Part shown: piece by piece, positions 8,372 to 15,543 of the stretch
How the letters are laid out: each line of letters opens with the position of its first letter
Numbering within the stretch: the first letter of the stretch is position 1
Origin: Terrimesophilobacter sp963702165
GTDB lineage: Bacteria; Actinomycetota; Actinomycetes; Actinomycetales; Microbacteriaceae
Direction of reading: 5' to 3'
Length of the DNA: 64,000 nucleotides
NCBI GenBank assembly: GCA_963702165.1
Contig: OY969722.1
Location: forward strand, 1,240,001-1,304,000
Notes under the pieces: generated by a model
The model's database searches: none
What the model was told of the DNA's origin: nothing
The model's input: the letters and a program-made list of their open reading frames with translations, nothing else
Program-made: the position numbers and the translations under genes

Positions 8372-8956
8372 ATGCCCGAAGCCACGACCACCGAGCGCAG
8401 TCGCGCGAAGGCGAGCCGACGCGCGGCCCTGCTCGACGCGGCGGCGCGGCTGTTCGCCGAGCGCGGCTTCAACGGGGTCTCCATCGAGGACCTCGGTGCT
8501 GCCGTGGGCGTGAGCGGCCCTGCGGTGTACAAGCACTTTGCGGGCAAGCAGGCCGTGCTCGCCGCGGTGCTCGTTGACGTGAGTCGCGGGCTGCACGACG
8601 GGGGCGCGAGCGTCGTCGCGGCGGCAACCGGGGCATCCGCGGCGCTGACCGATCTGGTGCGCTTCCACGCCGACTTCGCCCTGGGGAATCCGGATGTGAT
8701 CCGCGTGCAGGATCGCGACCTGGACAGCCTTGGCGACGAGGACCGGCACCTGGTGCGCACGCTGCAGCGCCGCTACGTCGAACTGTGGGTCGGTGTGCTC
8801 GAGCGGCTTCACCCCGACGTGGACACCGCGGTGCTGCGGGCACGGGCGCACGCCGTGTTCGGGCTGCTCAACTCGACGCCGCACAGCGGGCAATCGCTGG
8901 AACCCGATGCGGTGCGAGCGGAACTGGAGCGGATGGCGCTTGCCGCCCTCCGCTGA
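8372..8956 (+). CDS. TetR-family regulator of the leucine-degradation operon
   Basis: A 194-residue TetR protein. The HTH at about residues 12-58 reads 'RRAALLDAAARLFAERGFNG', then 'SIEDLGAAVGVSGPAVYKHF' and 'GKQAVLAAV'; the rest is a helical ligand domain. I prefer the ATG at 8372 (GGGAAG 6 nt upstream) over the GTG at 8333, because the likely -10 box TAAGGT ends at 8330, so the transcript would begin after that GTG. It is divergent from accD1 with the shared palindrome between them, so repression relieved by an acyl-CoA intermediate is likely. The mycobacterial cluster also has a TetR gene (Rv2506). Confidence 0.88.
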   Translation: MPEATTTERSRAKASRRAALLDAAARLFAERGFNGVSIEDLGAAVGVSGPAVYKHFAGKQAVLAAVLVDVSRGLHDGGASVVAAATGASAALTDLVRFHADFALGNPDVIRVQDRDLDSLGDEDRHLVRTLQRRYVELWVGVLERLHPDVDTAVLRARAHAVFGLLNSTPHSGQSLEPDAVRAELERMALAALR

Positions 8957-8971
8957 CCACCACGCCGATGG

Positions 8972-9364
8972 CTAGCTGAGCTGCCGGTCCAGCTGCTCGA
9001 CCCAGTCGGCGCGCCAGTCCGGCGCGACGAACGACTCGCTCCAGTAGGCGGTCTCCCGCTCGATCTTGCTGCCCCTGAATTCGAAGATGAAGACGGTCTC
9101 GTAGGCGGGGCCGTCGTAGTCGAGGTGGGCCTCGGCGACGACCAGGTCGCCAGAACTGACAATGCGCCGCGGGGTGATCGTCGGCAGTTGCGGGAAGGCA
9201 CTGTAGATCGCGCGCCGGTTGTCGGCGCCGCGCACGCGCTCTCCGGACTGCGGCCATTCCATGACGGCGTCGTCGTGGAACAGCTCGTCCATGACCGCCG
9301 TGTCGTGTGAGTTGATGCAGTCGATGAGGCGGCCGACGACCGCCTCGTTCTCGCTCGAGCCCAT
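8972..9364 (-). CDS. SnoaL-like/NTF2-fold protein
   Basis: A 130-residue cone-fold protein: 'VVGRLIDCINSHDTAVMDELFHDDAVMEWPQSGERVRG' is the typical SnoaL-like N-terminus, followed by beta strands 'GDLVVAEAHLDYDG' and 'ETVFIFEFRGSKIERETAYW'. Such proteins are often polyketide cyclase or steroid isomerase relatives but many have no known reaction. Start at ATG 9364 with GAGGTGAG just upstream; the earlier GTG is too close to that ribosome site. Ends 16 nt after tetR in convergent orientation. Function unknown. Confidence 0.75.
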   Translation of the reverse strand: MGSSENEAVVGRLIDCINSHDTAVMDELFHDDAVMEWPQSGERVRGADNRRAIYSAFPQLPTITPRRIVSSGDLVVAEAHLDYDGPAYETVFIFEFRGSKIERETAYWSESFVAPDWRADWVEQLDRQLS

Positions 9365-9450
9365 GGGACTCACCTCGCTTCTCTAGCAGGGTTACTGGTT
9401 CCAATGGTGCGCCCGTGAAGGCGCGAATGTAACCCCATCAAGCACCACCC

Positions 9451-9491
9451 AGCCCGTCGAGACCTATTCGGCGGTCGAGCCCGTCAAGACC
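9451..9491. repeat. Degenerate copies of the TCGACaGGCTCGACC dispersed repeat
   Basis: GGTCGAGCCCGTCAAGACC (9473-9491) matches, in reverse, the repeat GGTCTCGACAGGCTCGACC at 28470-28488 with two differences; a second partial copy is at 9451-9464. It lies between the SnoaL gene and the HNH gene. Confidence 0.45.
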
Positions 9492-9520
9492 CCCGGTGGG
9501 CAGAGTTCTCCCGCGGCGTC

Positions 9521-11014
9521 TCAGGTGGCGTGATGTCGCGCGCTAGCGGTGAGGGCGTCGGCGAGTGCCGGTGATTTGGATGGCATCGGCCTGGGGGTTT
9601 GGGTGGGGTCGATCTCGCGAGGCGGGATCAGCCAGAACTGGATGCCGCTGGCGTCGTTGTCGCGGACTTCGATCTCCCAGCCCTCGTCGTGCAGCAGCAG
9701 GTGGTGGTGGCGGCAGAGCAGGATGCCGTTGTCGATGTCGGTTGTCCCGCGGTCGCGTTCCCACCAGCGGATGTGGTGGGCTTCTGCCCATTCCGGGGTG
9801 CGTTCGCAGCCGGGCCAGGCGCAGCCGCCGTCGCGGGCGGCCAGCAGCCGGCGTTGGGCCCGGTTGAAGAAGCGCTGCTCCCGGCCCAGGTAGACGGGGA
9901 TGGGGCGGTCGTCGAAGACGATCAGCTCGATCCCGTTCAGGCACACGTTGCGCTCCACGGTGGCCATCGACACCGGATACGGCTGCCCCTCGATCCAGCC
10001 CCGGCCGGTGCGCTCTTCCAGGTCTTTGGCGGCGACCAGTACCCGCACCGCGGGTCGGTTCACCCCGACCACGCTCTGCGGGTCGGTGTCCAGGGCCAGC
10101 TGGATCAGCTCCAGCATCCCGTCCGAGGCCAGCTGCTCGGTGCTGCGGGTGTCGGCCAGGATTCGCTCGGCGCGTTCCTGTTCGGGGCCGCTGGTGAACC
10201 TCGGTCCGCCGCGTCGGGGTGAGGTGAGTTTGTCGTAGACGTCATCGATCAGCGCGGCACCCTCGGGGTCGAGGTCCCAGGTGTAGCGGGTCATCCCGTC
10301 ATCACGCTTCCACCGCCGGAACGAGCGCAACACCCGACGCTGCCGCTCCCGCTCCACAATCCCCGCCGCATCCAGGTCGTCCCGGGCGGCCCGGGCCAGG
10401 CGCAGCATGCCCTCGGCATCCAGCGCGCCAGCCGGCGTGGTGCCGCGGCACGGTCGGCTGCGGTGGCCACCAGCCGGGTTGCGGCGGCGGTCAAGTCTTC
10501 GGTCGTGACACCGGGGCCGGGTTTGCCGAGCCCGGTGCGGATTGCCTCCGCCCCGGCCACCGACAAGGTCCCAGCGGCAACCGCCCTCCCCACCGACGCC
10601 AGCCAGGGCTCGGTCATCATCGACGCCGAGCCCTGCCGGGTCGTCGATCCCGTTCTCTTCGGCGTTCTGCAGCAGGTCGGCGTCGTTCATCATGGTGCCG
10701 ACCCGCACGAGCGTGGTCGCCTCCCGGGCGGTAGAGCCGGTCACCCCGCGGATCAGGGCCTCCGGGGTGCGGAACCCCTCCTTCCGCGCCAACCCACCGA
10801 ACCCTGCCTCTACATTCGAGCGGCGCACCATCTCACCGGCCAGCACCGACGCGCAAGCATCAAGACTGCGCTTCGCCTCCGCCAACGAGCGCTGCGCCGC
10901 CAGCAAGGCGGAGTCCGAGAGTCCGCGACCGCCGGCAGCTTCGGCACCCAGGCGGGCGTTCGCCTTCAGCGCCGCCTCAAGCGAGGCGCTGAACGTAGCG
11001 ACGGAAGTGGTCAT
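9521..11014 (-). CDS. DUF222/13E12-family HNH endonuclease-like protein with two compensating frameshifts
   Basis: The 497-codon frame starts with a DUF222 helical region and ends with an intact HNH domain: 'CAWPGCERTPEWAEAHHIRWW', then 'DIDNGILLCRHHHLLLH'. Between about 10640 and 10430 the frame reads an Arg/Gly-rich nonsense segment. The next frame over this stretch encodes proper family sequence ('EPWLASVGRAVAAGTLSVAG', 'TEDLTAAATRLVATAADRAA'). So a one-base gain near 10640 and a compensating shift near 10430 have happened, or are sequence errors. This family is multi-copy in actinobacteria and often decays. No cellular role is established; it sits between the two branched-chain catabolic operons. 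Confidence 0.78.
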   Translation of the reverse strand: MTTSVATFSASLEAALKANARLGAEAAGGRGLSDSALLAAQRSLAEAKRSLDACASVLAGEMVRRSNVEAGFGGLARKEGFRTPEALIRGVTGSTAREATTLVRVGTMMNDADLLQNAEENGIDDPAGLGVDDDRALAGVGGEGGCRWDLVGGRGGGNPHRARQTRPRCHDRRLDRRRNPAGGHRSRPCRGTTPAGALDAEGMLRLARAARDDLDAAGIVERERQRRVLRSFRRWKRDDGMTRYTWDLDPEGAALIDDVYDKLTSPRRGGPRFTSGPEQERAERILADTRSTEQLASDGMLELIQLALDTDPQSVVGVNRPAVRVLVAAKDLEERTGRGWIEGQPYPVSMATVERNVCLNGIELIVFDDRPIPVYLGREQRFFNRAQRRLLAARDGGCAWPGCERTPEWAEAHHIRWWERDRGTTDIDNGILLCRHHHLLLHDEGWEIEVRDNDASGIQFWLIPPREIDPTQTPRPMPSKSPALADALTASARHHAT

Positions 11015-11170
11015 GCATCAATTGTCCCAGCCTCGAACACAACTCCACAAGCATATTTGAGAATCTGTTAGAAACTACTTTCATGCCCACCTGTGGAGGA
11101 GAAGGGCGGCCAGCGATCGACCCCTCGAAGCAGTAAGGGACGAGAAGCGCCGATAGGAGAAATCCAACCC

Positions 11171-11821
11171 CTAGAGATCCGAGGTGCAGACGCAGGCTTC
11201 GTTGCCCTCAGCGTCGGCGAGCACCCACCATCCGGGCGCGTACTCATCGGTCAGCAGCGTGCCGCCCGCGTCAAGGGCCGCCTGCACACGGTCGGGCGCA
11301 TCCGAGGTCGGCACGTACACGTCGACGTGGATGCGATTGCGCTGGGTGCGGGGCGGCTCCATGTGCTGGAACCAGACCCGCGGGCCCTTGCCGCGCGGGT
11401 CGACGAGCTCGATCTCCCCGTCGTCGTCGACCTCGTCGTAGTCGAGCACCGCTTTCCAGAAGCCGCGGATGCCGTCGGCATCCACCGTGTCGATGGCGAT
11501 GTCGTAGCGTGCGGGCACCTGCGTGTCCGCGGTGGCGCCCGCTTCGTCGGCGAGCTCCTGGATCCGTCCCGCCAGCTCGAGGTCGCGCCGGGTGACGCCG
11601 TCGGCGTCGTGCGAGGTCAACTCGAATGAGATGGAACCCCAGGTGAGGCGAAGCTCAGGATGATGGTTCAGCTCCTCCGCGACCTCCCCCACCCTGGCGG
11701 CGAGGGATGCCGCGGATGCGAAGTCCGGTGTGGAGAACGACGCGTAGAGAATCCCGTCGAGGTGGACGAACGCGGTGCCGGCGAGTTCCGGATTCGTCTG
11801 CTCGGGGATCAGCCGCTCCAT
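11171..11821 (-). CDS. Pterin-4a-carbinolamine dehydratase-like domain fused to VOC domain
   Basis: 216 residues, two domains. The N-terminal part (about 1-95) has the pterin-4a-carbinolamine dehydratase pattern: 'EELNHHPELRLTWGSISFEL' (His53-His54-Pro-Glu) and 'DADGVTRRDLELAGRI'. The C-terminal part (about 105-216) is a glyoxalase/VOC fold with 'FWKAVLDYDE', 'FQHMEPPRTQRNRIHVDVYV' and 'EYAPGWWVLADAEGNEACVC'. The dehydratase recycles 4a-hydroxytetrahydrobiopterin, but no aromatic hydroxylase is visible here. ATG 11821 has GAGGGA upstream; a GTG at 11833 overlaps the bkdC stop. It lies at the end of the bkd operon and is presumably cotranscribed; the functional link is unclear. Confidence 0.78.
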   Translation of the reverse strand: MERLIPEQTNPELAGTAFVHLDGILYASFSTPDFASAASLAARVGEVAEELNHHPELRLTWGSISFELTSHDADGVTRRDLELAGRIQELADEAGATADTQVPARYDIAIDTVDADGIRGFWKAVLDYDEVDDDGEIELVDPRGKGPRVWFQHMEPPRTQRNRIHVDVYVPTSDAPDRVQAALDAGGTLLTDEYAPGWWVLADAEGNEACVCTSDL

Positions 11822-11829
11822 GTCGTCCC

Positions 11830-13191
11830 TCACACCATCGCGATGAGCGACGCCGGGTTTGCCAGGATCCGGCCGACATCGGCGAGGAAGCGACTCGCCT
11901 GCTCGCCGTCGACCAGGCGGTGGTCGAACGAGATGCTCAGGGTGAGCACCTGCCGCAGGGCGATCTCGCCCTTGTGCTCCCACGGCATCCGCTTCACCGC
12001 ACCGAGCGCGAGGATCATGGCCTCCCCCGGCGGCAGGATCGGTGTGCCCGCGTCGATGCCGAAGACGCCGATGTTGGTGATCGAGATCGTTCCACCGGCG
12101 AGCTCCGCCTGACCGGTGCGGCCGGACTTGGCTGTCTCGACCAGTTCTCCGAGCGCTCCGGCCAGCCCGGCAAGGTGCAGAGAGTCGGCGTCCTTGATGT
12201 TCGGGACCATCAGGCCGCGCGGTGTCGCCGCCGCGATGCCCAGGTTGACGTAGTTGAACTGCACGATCTGCTGCGCGTCATCGTCCCAGCGCGAGTTCAC
12301 CGACGGGTTGCGGCCGACGGCGAAGCACACCGCCTTCGCCACCACCGCGAGCAGGTTCAGGCGCACTTGGCTGAACTGCGTCGACGACTTGAGGGTGTCG
12401 ATCAGCTCCATGGTCGGGGTCACGTCGATGGTGAGGAACTCGCTCGCGTGCGGCGCGGTGAACGCGCTCGCGACCATCGCCGCGGCCGTGTGCTTGCGCA
12501 CGCCCTGAATCGGGGTGCGGGTCTCGCGCTCGCCGGAGCGCTGAGGTGCACGCGCTTCGGGTGCGGCGGATGCGCCGGTGGACGCACGCTCGACATCCTC
12601 ACGGGTGACGACTCCGTTGTCGCCGGTGCCGGACAGGGTCGTGAGGTCGATGCCCAGGTCGCGCGCGAGCTTGCGCACGGGCGGGGTGGAGAGGGCGCGG
12701 TGGGCTGGGCTGGTTTCGAGACGATCGCTACCCGATCCCGGGGCCAGCGGGGACTCCGGAGCGGATACCGGGGCCAACGAGGTTGGCGATCCGGAGTCCT
12801 TTCGCGCCCTCCGCGTCGGGCGGTCGCCGGTCTCCACCCGTGGCCCGTAGCCGACGAGCACGGATTCGCGACCGCTGTCGACCGGCTGCGGCGAGCCGTC
12901 GGTCGGCACGTCCTCGTCCGGCATCGGCACGTCGGCCAGCTCACCGGAGTCGGCGAGTTCGAACGCCGCGATGGGAGCGCCGACCAGCACGGTCGTGCCG
13001 GGCTCCGCATACAGCTTCGCGATCACGCCGGCGAACGGGGAGGGCAACTCGACGAGCGCTTTCGCGGTCTCGACCTCGGCGATGACCTGGTTCAGCTCGA
13101 CGGTGTCACCCACCGCGACCCGCCAGCTGACCAGCTCCGACTCGGTGAGGCCCTCGCCGAGGTCCGGCAGCGCGAATTCCTTGACTGCCAT
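11830..13191 (-). CDS. bkdC: Branched-chain 2-oxoacid dehydrogenase E2 (dihydrolipoamide acyltransferase)
   Basis: 453 residues. Lipoyl domain 1-80 with 'EVETAKALVELPSP' (Lys44 lipoylated); a long Pro/Ala/Ser linker; peripheral subunit-binding domain about 190-225 ('PPVRKLARDLGIDLTTLSGT'); catalytic domain to the end with 'SFDHRLVDGEQASRFLADV', His424 and Asp428 being the acyltransferase residues. It transfers branched acyl groups from E1 to CoA. The linker DNA carries a 30-bp duplication (12734 and 12764) and an inverted 10-mer. ATG overlaps the bkdB stop (TGATG). Same order as Rv2497c-Rv2495c of Mycobacterium tuberculosis. Confidence 0.92.
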   Translation of the reverse strand: MAVKEFALPDLGEGLTESELVSWRVAVGDTVELNQVIAEVETAKALVELPSPFAGVIAKLYAEPGTTVLVGAPIAAFELADSGELADVPMPDEDVPTDGSPQPVDSGRESVLVGYGPRVETGDRPTRRARKDSGSPTSLAPVSAPESPLAPGSGSDRLETSPAHRALSTPPVRKLARDLGIDLTTLSGTGDNGVVTREDVERASTGASAAPEARAPQRSGERETRTPIQGVRKHTAAAMVASAFTAPHASEFLTIDVTPTMELIDTLKSSTQFSQVRLNLLAVVAKAVCFAVGRNPSVNSRWDDDAQQIVQFNYVNLGIAAATPRGLMVPNIKDADSLHLAGLAGALGELVETAKSGRTGQAELAGGTISITNIGVFGIDAGTPILPPGEAMILALGAVKRMPWEHKGEIALRQVLTLSISFDHRLVDGEQASRFLADVGRILANPASLIAMV

Positions 13192-14207
13192 CAGGCCTCC
13201 CAGTTGCTGAGCGAGTTGGGCCGTCCGAGCACGCGGTCGACGGCGTCGAGCATCCGGTCGAGGTCCGGCAGGAAGTGCTCCTCGAGCGATGCCGGCGGGT
13301 ACGGGGTGTCGAAGCCGGTGACCCGCGCCGGCGCGGCCTCGAGCCAGTTGAAGCAGCGCTCGGTGATGCTCGCCGCGATCTCGGCCCCGATGCCGCCGTG
13401 CTGCTGCGCCTCATGCGAGATCACCAGCCGCCCGGTCTTGCGGACGGATGCCTCCACGGTGTCGAAGTCGATCGGCGAGAGCGAGCGCAGATCGATGAGC
13501 TCGATGGAGACGCCGTCGTCCTCGGCTGCCGCAGCCGCGTCGATCGCCGTCGCCACCAGCGGCCCGTAGGTGACGAGCGTCACCTGCGCTCCCTCGCGCA
13601 CCACACGCGCCTTGCCGAGGGGAAGGGCGTCGGCGAGGTCCTCGTCGACCTCTCCCTTGGCCCAGTAGCGGCGCTTGGGTTCGAAGAACAGCACCGGATC
13701 GTCACTGGCGATCGCCTGCCGGAGCATGGTGTGCGCATCCTGCGGCGTGGAGCAGGTCACCACCCGCAGACCCGCAGTGTGCGCGAAGTACGACTCGGGC
13801 GACTCCGAGTGGTGCTCGACCGCGCCGATGCCGCCGCCGTACGGCACCCGGATCGTGATCGGCATGGTGACGTGGCCGCCGGTGCGGTAGTGCAGCTTGG
13901 CCACCTGCGCGACGATCTGGTCGAATCCCGGGTAGATGAAACCGTCGAACTGGATCTCGCACACCGGCCGGAACCCGCGCATTGCGAGCCCGACCGCGGT
14001 GCCGATGATGCCCGATTCTGCCAGCGGCGAGTCGATGACTCGCGTTTCGCCGAACTCGGCCTGCAGCCCATCGGTCACCCGGAACACGCCGCCGAGCTTG
14101 CCGATGTCCTCGCCGATCAGCACCACCCGGTCGTCATCAGCGAGCGCGCGGCGAAGGCCGGAGTTGAGCGCCTTGCCGAGGGTGACCTGTGTCGTGGTCG
14201 TCGTCAT
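13191..14207 (-). CDS. bkdB: Branched-chain 2-oxoacid dehydrogenase E1 beta subunit
   Basis: 338 residues, standard length for the family. Marks: 'VVLIGEDIGKLGGVFRVTDGL', 'VIDSPLAESGIIGTAVGLAM', 'EIQFDGFIYPGFDQIVAQVA', 'PYGGGIGAVEHHSESPESYF', and the C-terminal transketolase-C part 'SIELIDLRSLSPIDFDTVEA' with 'ISHEAQQHGGIGAEIAA'. Together with BkdA it forms the thiamine-diphosphate decarboxylase that takes 2-oxoisocaproate, 2-oxoisovalerate and 2-oxo-3-methylvalerate. Start-stop overlaps of type TGATG on both sides show a tightly coupled operon. Confidence 0.93.
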   Translation of the reverse strand: MTTTTTQVTLGKALNSGLRRALADDDRVVLIGEDIGKLGGVFRVTDGLQAEFGETRVIDSPLAESGIIGTAVGLAMRGFRPVCEIQFDGFIYPGFDQIVAQVAKLHYRTGGHVTMPITIRVPYGGGIGAVEHHSESPESYFAHTAGLRVVTCSTPQDAHTMLRQAIASDDPVLFFEPKRRYWAKGEVDEDLADALPLGKARVVREGAQVTLVTYGPLVATAIDAAAAAEDDGVSIELIDLRSLSPIDFDTVEASVRKTGRLVISHEAQQHGGIGAEIAASITERCFNWLEAAPARVTGFDTPYPPASLEEHFLPDLDRMLDAVDRVLGRPNSLSNWEA

Positions 14208-15340
14208 CACTCGTCCCCCTCGAAAGTTTCGAGGTAGGCCGCGTACTGGCTTTTCTGTCGCTCGAGCCAGCTGTGCGGCTCGGCGTAGACGTTGTCGAAG
14301 ACGCTGAGCGGGTGCGGGTCCTCCATGGAGATCACGCCCTGGCGAAGCTCCTTGGCGACGGCATCCGCCTTCGCCTTCACACGAGCCCGCACCTCGTCGG
14401 TCAGCGCCCCGGTCGACTCGAGCAGCGCCTCCAGGCGAGCGATCGGGTCCTTGCCCTTCCACTCCTCGAGTTCGTCCTTGGTGCGGTAGCGGCTGGGGTC
14501 GTCGGACGTCGTGTGCGGCCCCATCCGGTAGGTGACCGCCTCGATGAAGGTGGGTCCGCCGCCGCTGCGGGCGCGGTCCAGCGCGATGCGGGTCGCCGCC
14601 ATCACCGCGATGACATCGTTGCCGTCGACACGCATGCTCGGGATGCCGAAACCGGGGGCCCGTTCGGAGATGTGCCGCTTGGCCTGCACCCCGACCGGCT
14701 CGGAGATGGCCCACTGGTTGTTCTGGCAGAAGAACACCACGGGCGCGTCGAAGCTCGCGGCGAAGACCAGCGCCTCGTTCACGTCGCCCTGACTGGTCGC
14801 GCCGTCACCGAAGTAGGTGATCGCGACATTATCGGCGGCATCCGCTTTGATGCCCATCGCATAGCCGGTCGCGTGCAGCGCCTGCGCGCCGATGATGATG
14901 GCCGGCACCGCCATGTTGACGGTGTACGGGTCCCAGCCTCCGTGCGAGTGCCCGCGCCACATGCTGAGCAGGTCGGTGAGCGCGACGCCGCGGCAATAGG
15001 CGACGGCGTTCTCGCGGTAGCTGGAGAAGATGAAGTCGTCGTCGCGCAGCGCGCGAGCTGAGCCGATCTGCGCTGCCTCCTGGCCGAGCAGCGGGGCCCA
15101 CAGGCCGAGTTCCCCCTGGCGCTGCAACGCGGTGGCCTCGGCGTCGATGCGACGGACGACCACCATGTCTTCGTAGAGCGAAACGAGCTGCTCGTTGGTC
15201 ACATCCGTCACCCACGTGTCGAACGTGGGGTTGGCCACCCTCGACCCGTCGGGCTTCAGCAGTTGGACGAAGTCCTCGAGAAGATCAGCTGTGCCATGCT
15301 CCGTGACGCTTTCGCGCAACATCGGTGCCCTTTCCGTCAC
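14207..15340 (-). CDS. bkdA: Branched-chain 2-oxoacid dehydrogenase E1 alpha subunit
   Basis: 377 residues from a GTG at 15340, chosen because GGGAGG sits 5 nt upstream; the ATG at 15322 is a possible alternative. The thiamine-diphosphate motif starts at Gly178 ('GDGATSQGDVNEAL') and ends with 'FFCQNNQWAISEP'; the phosphorylation-loop region reads 'TYRMGPHTTSDDPSRYR'. First gene of bkdABC. The E3 lipoamide dehydrogenase is not in the window and must come from elsewhere. A likely promoter is about 100 bp upstream (see 15441-15470). The products (isovaleryl-CoA and relatives) are substrates for the acyl-CoA dehydrogenase and carboxylase 7 kb away. Confidence 0.93.
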   Translation of the reverse strand: MTERAPMLRESVTEHGTADLLEDFVQLLKPDGSRVANPTFDTWVTDVTNEQLVSLYEDMVVVRRIDAEATALQRQGELGLWAPLLGQEAAQIGSARALRDDDFIFSSYRENAVAYCRGVALTDLLSMWRGHSHGGWDPYTVNMAVPAIIIGAQALHATGYAMGIKADAADNVAITYFGDGATSQGDVNEALVFAASFDAPVVFFCQNNQWAISEPVGVQAKRHISERAPGFGIPSMRVDGNDVIAVMAATRIALDRARSGGGPTFIEAVTYRMGPHTTSDDPSRYRTKDELEEWKGKDPIARLEALLESTGALTDEVRARVKAKADAVAKELRQGVISMEDPHPLSVFDNVYAEPHSWLERQKSQYAAYLETFEGDE

Positions 15341-15440
15341 GACCCTCCCGCCTGGTGAGCGATAAGGATCCACTGGAGAGGAAGCGGCCATCCGGGTAGG
15401 GGGTCGCCTCCGTCCCGGCGTCCTTGCCGGGCTACTGCCG

Positions 15441-15470
15441 AGCGTACGCAAGTTGGCTGAAAATGGGCAA
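15441..15470 (-). promoter_or_regulatory. Candidate bkdA promoter
   Basis: TTGCCC (15470-15465) and TACGCT (15446-15441) are 18 bp apart on the minus strand. This implies a leader of roughly 90 nt, which contains a CCCGGC/GCCGGG stem (15431-15414). No riboswitch class recognised. Confidence 0.4.
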
Positions 15471-15487
15471 ATTGACTCACGGATGAA

Positions 15488-15531
15488 CGCAAAGAACCCG
15501 CCCCCACCGAAGCGGGAGCGGGTTCTGTGCG
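15488..15531 (-). terminator. Terminator of pnp
   Basis: CGCAAAGAACCCGC pairs with GCGGGTTCTGTGCG with one mismatch, a 14-bp stem starting 12 nt after the pnp stop. It also lies ahead of the bkdA promoter, separating the two transcripts. Confidence 0.75.
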
Positions 15532-15543
15532 TTAGTGCGAGGG

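Noticed and set aside
9521..11014. HNH gene as evidence of an intein, group I intron or prophage
   Set aside because: It is a free-standing DUF222-HNH (13E12-type) gene; no phage genes, intein splice motifs or att-like repeats flank it.
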